Shown one piece after another: positions 42,314-50,330 of a stretch of DNA of 64,000 nt. The notes beneath the pieces were generated by a model that worked only from the letters and a program-made list of their open reading frames with translations, did not search any database and had not been told where the DNA came from. The translations under genes and the position numbers were made by a program. This DNA comes from Pseudomonas fluorescens (GTDB lineage: Bacteria > Pseudomonadota > Gammaproteobacteria > Pseudomonadales > Pseudomonadaceae), in the NCBI RefSeq assembly GCF_902497785.1, contig NZ_CABVHK010000017.1:62001-126000 (forward strand). The letters are read 5' to 3'. The stretch's first letter is position 1. Every line of letters starts with the position of its first letter.

Positions 42314-42463
42314 ATGAAACGCAAACCGGATTTACTATGGATTTTGGTTATTTTGTTCGGCCTGGGCGTCGTGACCACTGGCTATGCCCAAAGCTTGTGG
42401 AGCAACAAGACCGATGCGCCGATTGAAATCGCGCAGCAACAGCCGTCGGCCTTCAAGCGCTGA
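42314..42463 (+). CDS. Small single-pass membrane protein
   Basis: A 49-residue reading frame starting MKRKPDLLWILVILFGLGVV, with a positively charged start, one hydrophobic helix (about 8-25) and a Gln-rich tail. GGGGGG lies eight bases before the ATG. The codon use is like that of neighbouring genes, and it is in the direction opposite to fau. Similar small proteins occur at this place in pseudomonads, to my recollection, but no function is known. Confidence 0.65.
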   Translation: MKRKPDLLWILVILFGLGVVTTGYAQSLWSNKTDAPIEIAQQQPSAFKR

Positions 42464-42498
42464 ACCTGCCTTTTCGACGCCGCTGATTGCAGTGGCGT

Positions 42499-43104
42499 CT
42501 AGCCTGCGAAATACCCCGCCTTGTCTGTAACCGTTCCCTGCAACGGTACATCCCAGCTCGCTTGAGCCAGTCGTTCGACCTTCTGGCATTCATGGGCCAG
42601 CCCCAGTAACGTCGGCTTGCGCCAGGTTTTGCGTCGCGCCAGGTACGCCAGGCTTCGATCGTAAAAACCGCCGCCCATACCCAGGCGTCCGCCTACATCG
42701 TCAAACCCGACCAATGGCAACAACACCAGATCCAGTGCCCAGACTTTGCGTTGTCGGGCAAGGTTGTGCCTGGGTTCGAGAATGCGAAAACGATTGGGTT
42801 TGAGTTTTTCGCCGGGGCGAATGCGCTGGAACACCATCTTGGTGCGCGGCCAGGCGCTGAGCACCGGCAGGTAGGTCGCCTTGCCCCGGCGTTGCGCCGC
42901 GCGCATGAGCAGGCGCGGGTCGATTTCACCGTCGGTGGGTAGATACAGCGAAATGTGTTTTGCGCGCCGGAACAACGGCTGCTGGGCCAGTTGCTTGTAC
43001 AGCCCGCGGGCGGCCTGGCGCTGTTGACTGGGGGTCAGTGCGCGGCGGGCCTTGCGCAGCATGCGTCGAAGTTGCGGGCGGGGCAGCAGCGCAGGTTCGG
43101 TCAT
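42499..43104 (-). CDS. fau: 5-formyltetrahydrofolate cyclo-ligase
   Basis: Converts 5-formyl-THF to methenyl-THF using ATP. The 201 residues show the N-terminal RPQLRRMLRKARRALTP, HISLYLPTDGEIDPRLLM and the ATP-binding GGRLGMGGGFYDRSLAYL (about 139-156). The 6S RNA gene lies immediately upstream on the same strand, the conserved ssrS-ygfA arrangement, so processing or read-through may link them. Confidence 0.95.
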   Translation of the reverse strand: MTEPALLPRPQLRRMLRKARRALTPSQQRQAARGLYKQLAQQPLFRRAKHISLYLPTDGEIDPRLLMRAAQRRGKATYLPVLSAWPRTKMVFQRIRPGEKLKPNRFRILEPRHNLARQRKVWALDLVLLPLVGFDDVGGRLGMGGGFYDRSLAYLARRKTWRKPTLLGLAHECQKVERLAQASWDVPLQGTVTDKAGYFAG

Positions 43105-43145
43105 GGATAAGGGCTTCGGCAGGGCGGATACATAAAGCGTACCCG

Positions 43146-43182
43146 TAAAAAAGCCGATGCCGGTATTTAAACCGGCATCGGA
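43146..43182 (-). terminator. Terminator after ssrS
   Basis: Perfect stem CCGATGCCGGT / ACCGGCATCGG with a 6-base loop; the minus-strand transcript continues into a run of T. It lies between 6S RNA and fau. Confidence 0.88.
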
Positions 43183-43189
43183 CTGGAAT

Positions 43190-43369
43190 CAGGCTCCCCG
43201 GATGAACCGCTGCTGACTTAGCCCTTGAACCCGAAAGTTCAAGGTGGAAGATGCAGTAGGCTTTAAGGCTTTCCGTCTAGCGGACATGCACACCAGCCCA
43301 ACGTGCAGCCTCCAGGGTAGTGCGAATCGGCTCAGGGACGTGGTCAACTGGCAAGCACCCCAGGGAGTG
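43190..43369 (-). ncRNA. ssrS: 6S RNA
   Basis: Regulatory RNA that mimics an open promoter and sequesters sigma-70 RNA polymerase. On the minus strand the sequence has the features of Pseudomonas 6S RNA: closing stem between CTCCCTGGGG near the 5' end and CCGGGGAG near the 3' end, the CCTGAGCCGAT segment of the open bubble, and the hairpin CCTTGAACTTTCGGGTTCAAGG. It lies between zapA and fau, the conserved location. Ends are approximate. Confidence 0.93.
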
Positions 43370-43374
43370 CTGCG

Positions 43375-43380
43375 AGTATA
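43375..43380 (-). promoter_or_regulatory. -10 element of the ssrS promoter
   Basis: TATACT on the minus strand, six to seven bases before the presumed 5' end of 6S RNA. Confidence 0.65.
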
Positions 43381-43399
43381 ACCCAAGCGGTCGGACGAA

Positions 43400-43717
43400 T
43401 CAGCCCTTGGTGACGTCCGGATCAGTGGCGAGCACCAGATCGACGCGATCGAGCAGGTCGCGAACCTGCTCGCGGGTCGAGCCGCTGGCCTGCACGTCCG
43501 GGCGTTCTTCCTTGTGCAGAAGATCGTGGGTAATGTTCAGCGCGGCCATGACAGCGATGCGATCGGCGCCGATGACTTTGCCGCTGCTGCGGATTTCGCG
43601 CATCTTGCCGTCCAGGTAACGGGCAGCGCTCACCAGGTTGCTGCGCTCTTCCTGGGGGCAGATGATCGAATATTCTTTGTCGAGGATCTGCACGGTTACG
43701 CTATTGCTTGAACTCAT
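43400..43717 (-). CDS. zapA: Cell division protein ZapA
   Basis: Cross-links FtsZ protofilaments at mid-cell. The 105 residues match the family: N-terminal beta hairpin VTVQILDKEYSIICPQEER, helix AARYLDGKMREIRSSGKVIGADRIAVMAALNI (partly shown) and a C-terminal coiled coil. It overlaps the upstream coiled-coil gene by four bases (ATGA). 6S RNA follows downstream. Confidence 0.95.
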   Translation of the reverse strand: MSSSNSVTVQILDKEYSIICPQEERSNLVSAARYLDGKMREIRSSGKVIGADRIAVMAALNITHDLLHKEERPDVQASGSTREQVRDLLDRVDLVLATDPDVTKG

Positions 43718-43923
43718 GAGTCTTGCTCCAGGGCCTTGAGGCGCGAAATCATCGATTCGACCTTACGCCGGGCGATTTCGTTTTTTTCAATGAGGTGAGC
43801 GCGTTCCTCGCGCCAGGTCTTTTCCTGAGCTAATAGGAGTCCGTTTTGGCTCTTAAGTTGCTCGACCCGATTAATTAGCAATTCGAGTCTCGCCATCAGC
43901 GCTTGCAGGTCGGTGTCTTCCAT
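43714..43923 (-). CDS. TIGR02449 coiled-coil protein (ZapB-like)
   Basis: A 69-residue protein that is almost entirely coiled coil (LQALMARLELLINRVEQLKS, EERAHLIEKNEIARRKVESM). It resembles ZapB in size and character and sits directly before zapA, so a cell division role is inferred. The ATG at 43923 was chosen over a GTG at 43932. Confidence 0.85.
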   Translation of the reverse strand: MEDTDLQALMARLELLINRVEQLKSQNGLLLAQEKTWREERAHLIEKNEIARRKVESMISRLKALEQDS

Positions 43924-43954
43924 TGTCTTCACTGTCTGATGGGTGTCGGACTTT

Positions 43955-44053
43955 GTAGGAGCGAGCTTGCTCGCGATGAGCCCGAGAACGCCGCGGGTGT
44001 CAGGTACCCAGCGTCATGTTCGTCGACCATCGCGAGCAAGCTCGCTCCTACAG
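43955..44053. repeat. Paired REP (REPIN), family A (GTAGGAGCGAG subtype)
   Basis: GTAGGAGCGAGCTTGCTCGC and its inverse in the divergent promoter region between the zap genes and ygfB. Confidence 0.9.
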
Positions 44054-44118
44054 GGGTAGTCGATGTAGGATACAAGGCCTTCATTCTAGACATAGCGCCG
44101 TCTGGCGCCTAGCTGCCC

Positions 44119-44679
44119 ATGCCCATTCAGAATTCTCCGTACCAAGCCTTCGCCACTCTGCTGACTTCCAGCGGTCATAACGTCTCGCCTGCCGAACTGC
44201 ACGGCCTGCTGCTCGGCCGCAGTTGCGCCGGTGCCGGTTTCGATGCCGAAGGCTGGCTGGTTGACGCCGCCGAGCTGCTCGAAAGCGAGCCGCAGGACAA
44301 CGTTCGCAATGCCCTGATCGGCTTGCAAGCGATGGTCAAGGGCGAGCTCACCGGCGACGACGTGACTGTCGTTCTGCTGCTGCCGAGCGACGACGAACCG
44401 CTGGCTGATCGTGCCGTTGCACTGGGCCAGTGGTGCCAGGGTTTCCTCAGCGGTTTCGGCCTGAACTGCCGTGACAGCAGCATGCTGAGCACTGAAGCCA
44501 CCGAAGTGCTGCAGGATCTGGCCGCCATTTCCCAAGTGCAAGACGCGCTCGAAGAGTCCGACGACGGCGAAAGCGATTACATGGAAGTCATGGAATACCT
44601 GCGCGTCGCGCCGCTGCTGCTGTTTTCCGAAACCCGCAAGCCGGACGCACCCGCTGCCGCCAAGCCGTCGTTGCATTAA
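44119..44679 (+). CDS. ygfB: YgfB family protein (UPF0149)
   Basis: A 186-residue acidic helical protein. In P. aeruginosa the YgfB homologue represses ampDh3 and so raises beta-lactam resistance. Signature features: AELHGLLLGRSCAG (about 25-38), a Leu/Glu-rich core, and QWCQGFLSGFGL (about 110-121). It starts the ygfB-pepP-ubiH-ubiI cluster, conserved from E. coli onward, with pepP 27 bases downstream. Confidence 0.94.
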   Translation: MPIQNSPYQAFATLLTSSGHNVSPAELHGLLLGRSCAGAGFDAEGWLVDAAELLESEPQDNVRNALIGLQAMVKGELTGDDVTVVLLLPSDDEPLADRAVALGQWCQGFLSGFGLNCRDSSMLSTEATEVLQDLAAISQVQDALEESDDGESDYMEVMEYLRVAPLLLFSETRKPDAPAAAKPSLH

Positions 44680-44706
44680 TCGCGTGACAGGGAAAGCCAT
44701 CTGCCC

Positions 44707-46041
44707 ATGATTCATATCCCGAAATCGGAATACAGCCGTCGCCGCAAGGCCCTGATGGCGCAGATGGAACCCAACAGCATCGCCATCCTGCCCGCCGCCG
44801 CAGTGGCCATCCGCAACCGCGATGTCGAGCACGTTTATCGTCAGGACAGCGACTTCCAGTACCTCAGCGGTTTTCCCGAGCCTCAAGCCGTCATCGTCTT
44901 GATGCCCGGCCGCGAGCACGGCGAATACGTACTGTTTTGCCGTGAGCGCAACGTCGAGCGAGAACTGTGGGACGGCCTGCGCGCAGGCCAGGAAGGCGCG
45001 ATTCGCGACTTCGGTGCCGACGACGCGTTCCCCATCACCGACATCGACGACATCCTGCCGGGCCTGATCGAAGGGCGCGACCGGGTGTATTCGGCGATGG
45101 GCAGCAATCCGGAATTCGACCGGCACCTGATGGACTGGATCAACATCATCCGCGCCAATACGCACCGCGGGGCCCAGCCGCCGAACGAATACGTTGCGCT
45201 GGATCATCTGCTGCACGACATGCGTCTGTATAAATCGACCGCAGAAGTGAAGGTGATGCGTGAAGCTGCGCGGATTTCCGCTCGGGCGCACATTCGGGCG
45301 ATGCAGGCCAGCCGGGCCGGGCTGCACGAGTTCAGCCTCGAAGCCGAGCTCGACTACGAGTTTCGCAAGGGCGGGGCGAAGATGCCGGCGTACGGTTCGA
45401 TCGTCGCCGCCGGACGCAACAGCTGCATCCTGCATTACCAGCAGAATGACGCTGTACTCAAGGACGGCGATCTGGTGCTGATCGACGCCGGTTGCGAGAT
45501 CGACTGCTACGCCAGCGACATCACCCGCACCTGGCCGGTCAGCGGCAAGTATTCAGCGGAACAGAAGGCGATCTACGAGTTGGTGCTGGCTTCCCAGGAA
45601 GCCGCCTTTGCCGAAATCGCCCCGAACAAGCACTGGAATCAGGCGCACGAAGCTACGGTCCGGGTGATCACTGCCGGTCTGGTGAAGTTGGGCTTGTTGC
45701 AGGGCGACGTCGACGAGCTGATCGCCAGCGAAGCCTATAAAGCGTTTTACATGCACCGCGCCGGGCACTGGCTGGGCATGGATGTGCATGACGTCGGCGA
45801 GTACAAGGTCGGCGGCGAATGGCGTGTGCTGGAAGTGGGCATGGCGCTGACCGTGGAACCGGGCATTTACATTGCTGCAGACAACCAGAACGTAGCGAAA
45901 AAATGGCGCGGCATTGGCGTGCGCATCGAGGACGACGTAGTGGTGACCAAAACCGGCTGTGAAATCCTGACCAGTGGCGTGCCGAAAACGGTCGCCGAGA
46001 TCGAGGCCCTGATGGCTGCTGCCCGGACCTGCGCGGCATGA
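44707..46041 (+). CDS. pepP: Xaa-Pro aminopeptidase
   Basis: Dimanganese aminopeptidase releasing an N-terminal residue before proline. The 444 residues have an N-terminal creatinase-like domain (beginning IPKSEYSRRRKALMAQM) and a pita-bread catalytic domain with all metal ligands visible: Asp pair in LIDAGCEIDCYASDITRTWP, His in HRAGHWLGMDVHD, Glu in VEPGIY and Glu in GVRIEDDVVV. It overlaps ubiH by four bases. Confidence 0.97.
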   Translation: MIHIPKSEYSRRRKALMAQMEPNSIAILPAAAVAIRNRDVEHVYRQDSDFQYLSGFPEPQAVIVLMPGREHGEYVLFCRERNVERELWDGLRAGQEGAIRDFGADDAFPITDIDDILPGLIEGRDRVYSAMGSNPEFDRHLMDWINIIRANTHRGAQPPNEYVALDHLLHDMRLYKSTAEVKVMREAARISARAHIRAMQASRAGLHEFSLEAELDYEFRKGGAKMPAYGSIVAAGRNSCILHYQQNDAVLKDGDLVLIDAGCEIDCYASDITRTWPVSGKYSAEQKAIYELVLASQEAAFAEIAPNKHWNQAHEATVRVITAGLVKLGLLQGDVDELIASEAYKAFYMHRAGHWLGMDVHDVGEYKVGGEWRVLEVGMALTVEPGIYIAADNQNVAKKWRGIGVRIEDDVVVTKTGCEILTSGVPKTVAEIEALMAAARTCAA

Positions 46042-47225
46042 GTCGGGTCAATCTGGCAATCATCGGTGGGGGGCTGGTCGGCGCCAGCCTGGCGTTGGCG
46101 TTGCAGGCCGGGGCCAAGGCCCGCGGCTGGAAGATCGTGCTGATCGAACCCTTTGCGCCTGGGCATACTTATCAACCGAGCTACGACGCCCGTTCTTCGG
46201 CGCTGTCCTACGGTGCCAAACAGATTTACCAACGGTTGGGCGTGTGGCAGGAAATCTCCCGCCGTGCCGAGCCGATCAAGCAGATTCATGTCTCCGACCG
46301 TGGCCGCTTTTCTACCGCGCGCCTGTCGGCGATGGAAGAGGGCGTGCCGGCGCTGGGTTACGTGGTGGAAAACGCCTGGCTCGGCCAAAGCCTCTGGCAA
46401 GGTCTGGACAAGGACGTGGTCACTTGGCGTTGCCCCGCTGAAGTCACGCGCATGGAGCCGCTGACCGATGGCTATCGGCTGACGCTCAATGACGAAACCA
46501 CCCTGGAATGCGACCTCGCGGTGCTGGCGGATGGCGGCCGTTCCGGGCTGCGCGAGCAACTGGGGATCGGCATCAAAAAACGTCCGTACAACCAGAGCGC
46601 GCTGATTGCCAACATCACCCCGAGCGAAGCGCACAACGGTGTGGCGTTCGAGCGCTTCACCGACGACGGTCCGATGGCGTTGCTGCCGTTGCCAGACAAC
46701 CGTTGCGCGCTGGTCTGGACGCGCCTGGGCATGGACGCGCAACGGCTTGCGGCCCTCGATGAACGCAGTTTTCTCAGCGAGTTGCAGGGCGTGTTCGGTT
46801 ACCGTCTCGGCACTTTGAAACAGGTCGGCGCACGGCATCTTTATCCCCTGACGCTGATCGAGGCCGAAGAGCAGGTCCGTCCGTATCTGGCGATCCTCGG
46901 CAACGCCGCGCACAGCCTGCACCCGATTGCGGGCCAGGGCTTCAACCTGTCGCTGCGCGATGCACAGGCGTTGGCCGATGCGCTGTTGGCGAGCGAAACA
47001 TCACCGGGCGATTTTACGACGTTGCAGGCTTATCGCGAGCGTCAGCGGCTGGATCAGACCCTGACCGTGGGGTTCTCCGATCAGGTCACGCGATTGTTCG
47101 GCAGCACTCAACCGCTGGTCTCGCTGGGGCGCAACATTGGCCTGCTCGGACTCGATCTGCTGCCGCCGGCCAAGCGCTGGTTCGCCCGGCAGGCCATGGG
47201 CCTGGGTACGCGTCCCGATGCTTAA
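46038..47225 (+). CDS. ubiH: 2-octaprenyl-6-methoxyphenol hydroxylase
   Basis: FAD monooxygenase of ubiquinone synthesis. The 395 residues contain the dinucleotide-binding GGGLVGASLALAL (about 10-22), the second FAD motif around VLADGGRSGLREQLG, and the C-terminal GNAAHSLHPIAGQGFNLSLRD (about 289-309) typical of UbiH/COQ6 enzymes. The regiospecificity is inferred from its position after pepP. Confidence 0.93.
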   Translation: MSRVNLAIIGGGLVGASLALALQAGAKARGWKIVLIEPFAPGHTYQPSYDARSSALSYGAKQIYQRLGVWQEISRRAEPIKQIHVSDRGRFSTARLSAMEEGVPALGYVVENAWLGQSLWQGLDKDVVTWRCPAEVTRMEPLTDGYRLTLNDETTLECDLAVLADGGRSGLREQLGIGIKKRPYNQSALIANITPSEAHNGVAFERFTDDGPMALLPLPDNRCALVWTRLGMDAQRLAALDERSFLSELQGVFGYRLGTLKQVGARHLYPLTLIEAEEQVRPYLAILGNAAHSLHPIAGQGFNLSLRDAQALADALLASETSPGDFTTLQAYRERQRLDQTLTVGFSDQVTRLFGSTQPLVSLGRNIGLLGLDLLPPAKRWFARQAMGLGTRPDA

Positions 47226-47703
47226 GTGGCTGACGGACACCTTCGGCAAAGCTCGGTTGATGCGTTGGTTCATGACCTTCTACCCGCCGTACCTCGGCGC
47301 CGGGGTTCGCGTGCAGCACATCAGCGATGATTTCCGGGACGTCAAGGTGTCCATGGGATTGGGCTGGTACAACCGCAATTACGTTGGCACGCAATTCGGT
47401 GGCAGCCTGTATTCGATGGTTGACCCGTTCTACATGCTGATGCTGATGGAAAACCTCGGACGCCATTACATTGTCTGGGACAAAGCGGCGGACATCGATT
47501 TCATCTCGCCGGGCAAAGGTCCGGTGTTTGCCAGTTTCAGGATCGACGAGACCTTGCTCGACGAGATCCGCCAGCAAACCGCGAACGGCGAAAAATACCT
47601 GCCGCAATTGCAGGTCGATATCCACGACGGCGCCGGCACCCTGGTGGCGCGGGTGCAGAAAACCCTTTACGTGCGGCTCAAGCCGCAAGCGAGACAGGCT
47701 TAA
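47218..47703 (+). CDS. DUF4442 hotdog-fold protein
   Basis: A 161-residue protein of the DUF4442 family, related to PaaI-type hotdog thioesterases: YPPYLGAGVRVQHISDDFRD, NRNYVGTQFGGSLYSMVDPF (with the conserved Asn/Gly around the active-site helix) and AADIDFISPGKGPVFASF. It is embedded between ubiH (8-base overlap) and ubiI (3-base gap), so it is co-translated with ubiquinone genes. Its substrate is unknown. Confidence 0.88.
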   Translation: MLKWLTDTFGKARLMRWFMTFYPPYLGAGVRVQHISDDFRDVKVSMGLGWYNRNYVGTQFGGSLYSMVDPFYMLMLMENLGRHYIVWDKAADIDFISPGKGPVFASFRIDETLLDEIRQQTANGEKYLPQLQVDIHDGAGTLVARVQKTLYVRLKPQARQA

Positions 47704-47706
47704 AGC

Positions 47707-48930
47707 ATGGACATGCGCGCAGATCTGCTGATTGTCGGGGCCGGAATGGTCGGCAGCGCCCTGGCGCTGGCGTTACAGGCCAGCGGGTTGCAAGTGCTGT
47801 TGCTGGACGGCAGCCCCATGAGCGTCAAACCCTTCGACGGGCAAGCACCGTTCGAACCGCGAGTGAGCGCGTTATCGGCCGCCAGTCAGCGAATTCTCGA
47901 GCGCCTGGGTGTCTGGGACGGCATCGCCAGCCGGCGCTGCAGCCCCTACACCGACATGCACGTCTGGGACGGCAGCGGCACCGGGCAAATCCACTTTTCG
48001 GCCACCAGCGTGCACGCTGAAGTGCTCGGGCATATCGTCGAGAACCGTGTGGTTCAGGATGCCTTGCTCGACCGTTTGCACGACTGCGATCTGGGAATGC
48101 TGGCCAATGCGCGCTTGGAGCAGATGCGTCGCTCCGGTGATGACTGGCTGCTGACCCTTGCCGATGGCCGCACGTTGCGTTCGCCCTTGGTGATTGCAGC
48201 GGATGGCGCCAACTCGGCGGTGCGACGCCTGACCGGGGTGGCCACGCGCGAGTGGGATTACATGCACCACGCAATCGTCACCAGTGTGCGCAGCACTCAA
48301 TCGCACCAACTGACGGCGTGGCAGCGCTTTACCGATAACGGTCCGCTGGCCTTCCTGCCGCTGGAGCGCGACGGTCAGCAGGATTGGTGCTCGATTGTCT
48401 GGTCCACCACGCCGAGCGAAGCCGAACGCTTGATGGCGCTGGATGACGAGGGTTTCTGTCGCGAACTGGAGCGGGCCTTTGAAGGCCGGCTCGGCAGCGT
48501 GCTCAGCGCCGATCCGCGTTTGTGCGTGCCGCTGCGCCAGCGCCATGCCAAGCGTTATGTGGCCGAAGGCCTGGCGCTGATCGGCGACGCGGCCCACACC
48601 ATTCACCCGTTGGCCGGGCAGGGCGTGAACCTTGGTTTCCTTGATGCTGCCGTGCTGGCGGAAGTGCTGCTGCAAGCGGTTGAACGCGGCGAGCGGCTGG
48701 CGGATGTGAAAGTGCTGAGCCGGTACGAGCGGCGGCGCATGCCGCACAACCTGGCGTTGATGGCGGCGATGGAAGGGTTTGAACGGCTGTTCCAGGCAGA
48801 CCCGTTGCCGATGCGCTGGTTGCGCAATGCCGGGTTGAAGATGGTTGACCAGATGCCGGAAGCCAAGGCGCTGTTTGTGCGTGAGGCGTTGGGGTTGATC
48901 GGGGATTTGCCGGCGCTGGCCAAGGCCTGA
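47707..48930 (+). CDS. ubiI: UbiI-type FAD-dependent hydroxylase
   Basis: Second ubiquinone ring hydroxylase of the cluster, 407 residues. FAD-binding GAGMVGSALALALQASG (about 10-26), the EPRVSALSAASQRILERLG segment, and GDAAHTIHPLAGQGVNLGFLD (about 296-316). In Pseudomonas, C5 hydroxylation is attributed to this UbiI-like enzyme. Assignment as UbiI rather than UbiF rests on locus and not on a diagnostic residue. Confidence 0.88.
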   Translation: MDMRADLLIVGAGMVGSALALALQASGLQVLLLDGSPMSVKPFDGQAPFEPRVSALSAASQRILERLGVWDGIASRRCSPYTDMHVWDGSGTGQIHFSATSVHAEVLGHIVENRVVQDALLDRLHDCDLGMLANARLEQMRRSGDDWLLTLADGRTLRSPLVIAADGANSAVRRLTGVATREWDYMHHAIVTSVRSTQSHQLTAWQRFTDNGPLAFLPLERDGQQDWCSIVWSTTPSEAERLMALDDEGFCRELERAFEGRLGSVLSADPRLCVPLRQRHAKRYVAEGLALIGDAAHTIHPLAGQGVNLGFLDAAVLAEVLLQAVERGERLADVKVLSRYERRRMPHNLALMAAMEGFERLFQADPLPMRWLRNAGLKMVDQMPEAKALFVREALGLIGDLPALAKA

Positions 48931-48942
48931 ATTGGGCGCGGG

Positions 48943-49079
48943 CCCTGTGGTGAGGGGATTTATCCCCGTTCGGCTGCGCAGCAGTCGCTTATCTCCCCAC
49001 AGGTGTGCCTGAGTTTCCTCGACTGCGGTTATAGGGTCGCTTCGCAACCCAACGGGGATAAATCCCCTCGCCACAGGGT
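48943..49079. repeat. Palindromic repeat, family C
   Basis: GGGGATTTATCCCCGTT and its inverse AACGGGGATAAATCCCC, within CCCTGTGG / CCACAGGG ends, about 135 bases overall. Second copy of the element at 14411-14506, with a longer and different centre. Confidence 0.85.
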
Positions 49080-49140
49080 CGGCTTCTCTGGCTGTGCAAC
49101 ATCTGGTAACTCCTCCGCGAACTGATCGATTGAGAAGCTA

Positions 49141-49160
49141 AATGTGAGTCCTTATCATTT
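49141..49160 (+). promoter_or_regulatory. Possible Fur box upstream of the iron ABC importer
   Basis: AATGTGAGTCCTTATCATTT resembles the Fur 7-1-7 pattern and lies about 30 bases before the start of the ferric iron binding protein, the expected place for iron repression. By eye only. Confidence 0.5.
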
Positions 49161-49190
49161 GGCCTCACTTTTCAAATCGAGATCGCTCCC

Positions 49191-50195
49191 ATGTTGGCAC
49201 CGAAGCGTCTACTGACTGCACTCGCCCTGACCCTGATCGGCAGCACTGTCGCCCAGGCCGCTGACGAGGTGGTGGTTTACTCCTCGCGTATCGACGAGCT
49301 GATCAAACCGGTCTTCGATGCCTACACCGCGAAAACCGGCGTGCAGGTGAAGTTCATCACCGACAAGGAAGCGCCCCTGATGCAGCGCATCAAGGCCGAA
49401 GGCGAGAACGCCACCGCCGACCTGCTGCTGACCGTCGATGCCGGCAACCTCTGGCAGGCCGAGCAAATGGGCATCCTGCAACCCTTCACTTCGAAAACCA
49501 TCGACGCCAACATCCCGCTGCAATACCGCGCGGCTTCCCACGCCTGGACCGGCCTGAGCCTGCGGGCGCGGACCATCGCTTACTCCACCACCCGGGTGAA
49601 GCCGGGCGAGTTGACCACTTATGAAGGGCTGGCCGACAAGAACTGGGAAGGCCGCCTGTGCCTGCGCACGGCCAAGAAGGTTTACAACCAGTCCTTGACC
49701 GCCACCATGATCGAAGTCCACGGCGCCGACAAAACCGAGAAAATCCTCAAGGGCTGGGTCAATAACCTGTCCACCGACGTATTCTCCGATGACGTTGCGG
49801 TACTGGAAGCGATCAACGCCGGTCAGTGCGACGTCGGCATCGTCAATACTTACTACTATGGCCGTCTGCACAAGCAGAAGCCGGACCTGGCGGTGAAGTT
49901 GTTCTGGCCAAACCAGGCTGACCGTGGCGTGCACGTCAATCTGTCGGGCATCGGCCTGACCAAACACGCACCGCACCCGGAAGCGGCGAAGGCGTTGGTG
50001 GAGTGGATGACCACGCCTGAGGCGCAGAAAATCTTTGCCGACGTGAACCAGGAATTCCCGGCCAACCCGGCAGTCGCGCCATCTGCGGAAGTTGCCGCCT
50101 GGGGCAAGTTCGTCGCCGATACCTTGCCGGTGGAAGTCGCCGGCAAGCGCCAGGCTGAAGCGATTCGCATGATGGATCGTGCTGGCTGGAACTGA
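49191..50195 (+). CDS. Ferric iron ABC transporter substrate-binding protein
   Basis: A 334-residue periplasmic binding protein of the FbpA/FutA type with a signal peptide (1-23, AQAAD). EVVVYSSRIDELIKPVFDAY at the mature N-terminus is diagnostic, and the paired tyrosines in NTYYYGRLH (about 220-228) are the iron ligands of this family. The permease gene follows after a repeat pair; the ATPase subunit is not in this window. Confidence 0.93.
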   Translation: MLAPKRLLTALALTLIGSTVAQAADEVVVYSSRIDELIKPVFDAYTAKTGVQVKFITDKEAPLMQRIKAEGENATADLLLTVDAGNLWQAEQMGILQPFTSKTIDANIPLQYRAASHAWTGLSLRARTIAYSTTRVKPGELTTYEGLADKNWEGRLCLRTAKKVYNQSLTATMIEVHGADKTEKILKGWVNNLSTDVFSDDVAVLEAINAGQCDVGIVNTYYYGRLHKQKPDLAVKLFWPNQADRGVHVNLSGIGLTKHAPHPEAAKALVEWMTTPEAQKIFADVNQEFPANPAVAPSAEVAAWGKFVADTLPVEVAGKRQAEAIRMMDRAGWN

Positions 50196-50213
50196 GTCTG
50201 CTGTTTTAAAGAG

Positions 50214-50293
50214 CAAAAGATCGCAGCCTTCGGCAGCTCCTACAGGGTGTCCATCATCCCAACGTAGGAGCTGCCGCAGGCTGCGATCTTTTT
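50214..50293. repeat. Paired REP, family B
   Basis: AAAGATCGCAGCCTTCGGCA and its inverse, inside the iron transporter operon between the binding-protein and permease genes. Confidence 0.88.
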
Positions 50294-50330
50294 GCGTTTA
50301 ACGTACATTCGTTGATTTTGCGCAGAGAGC

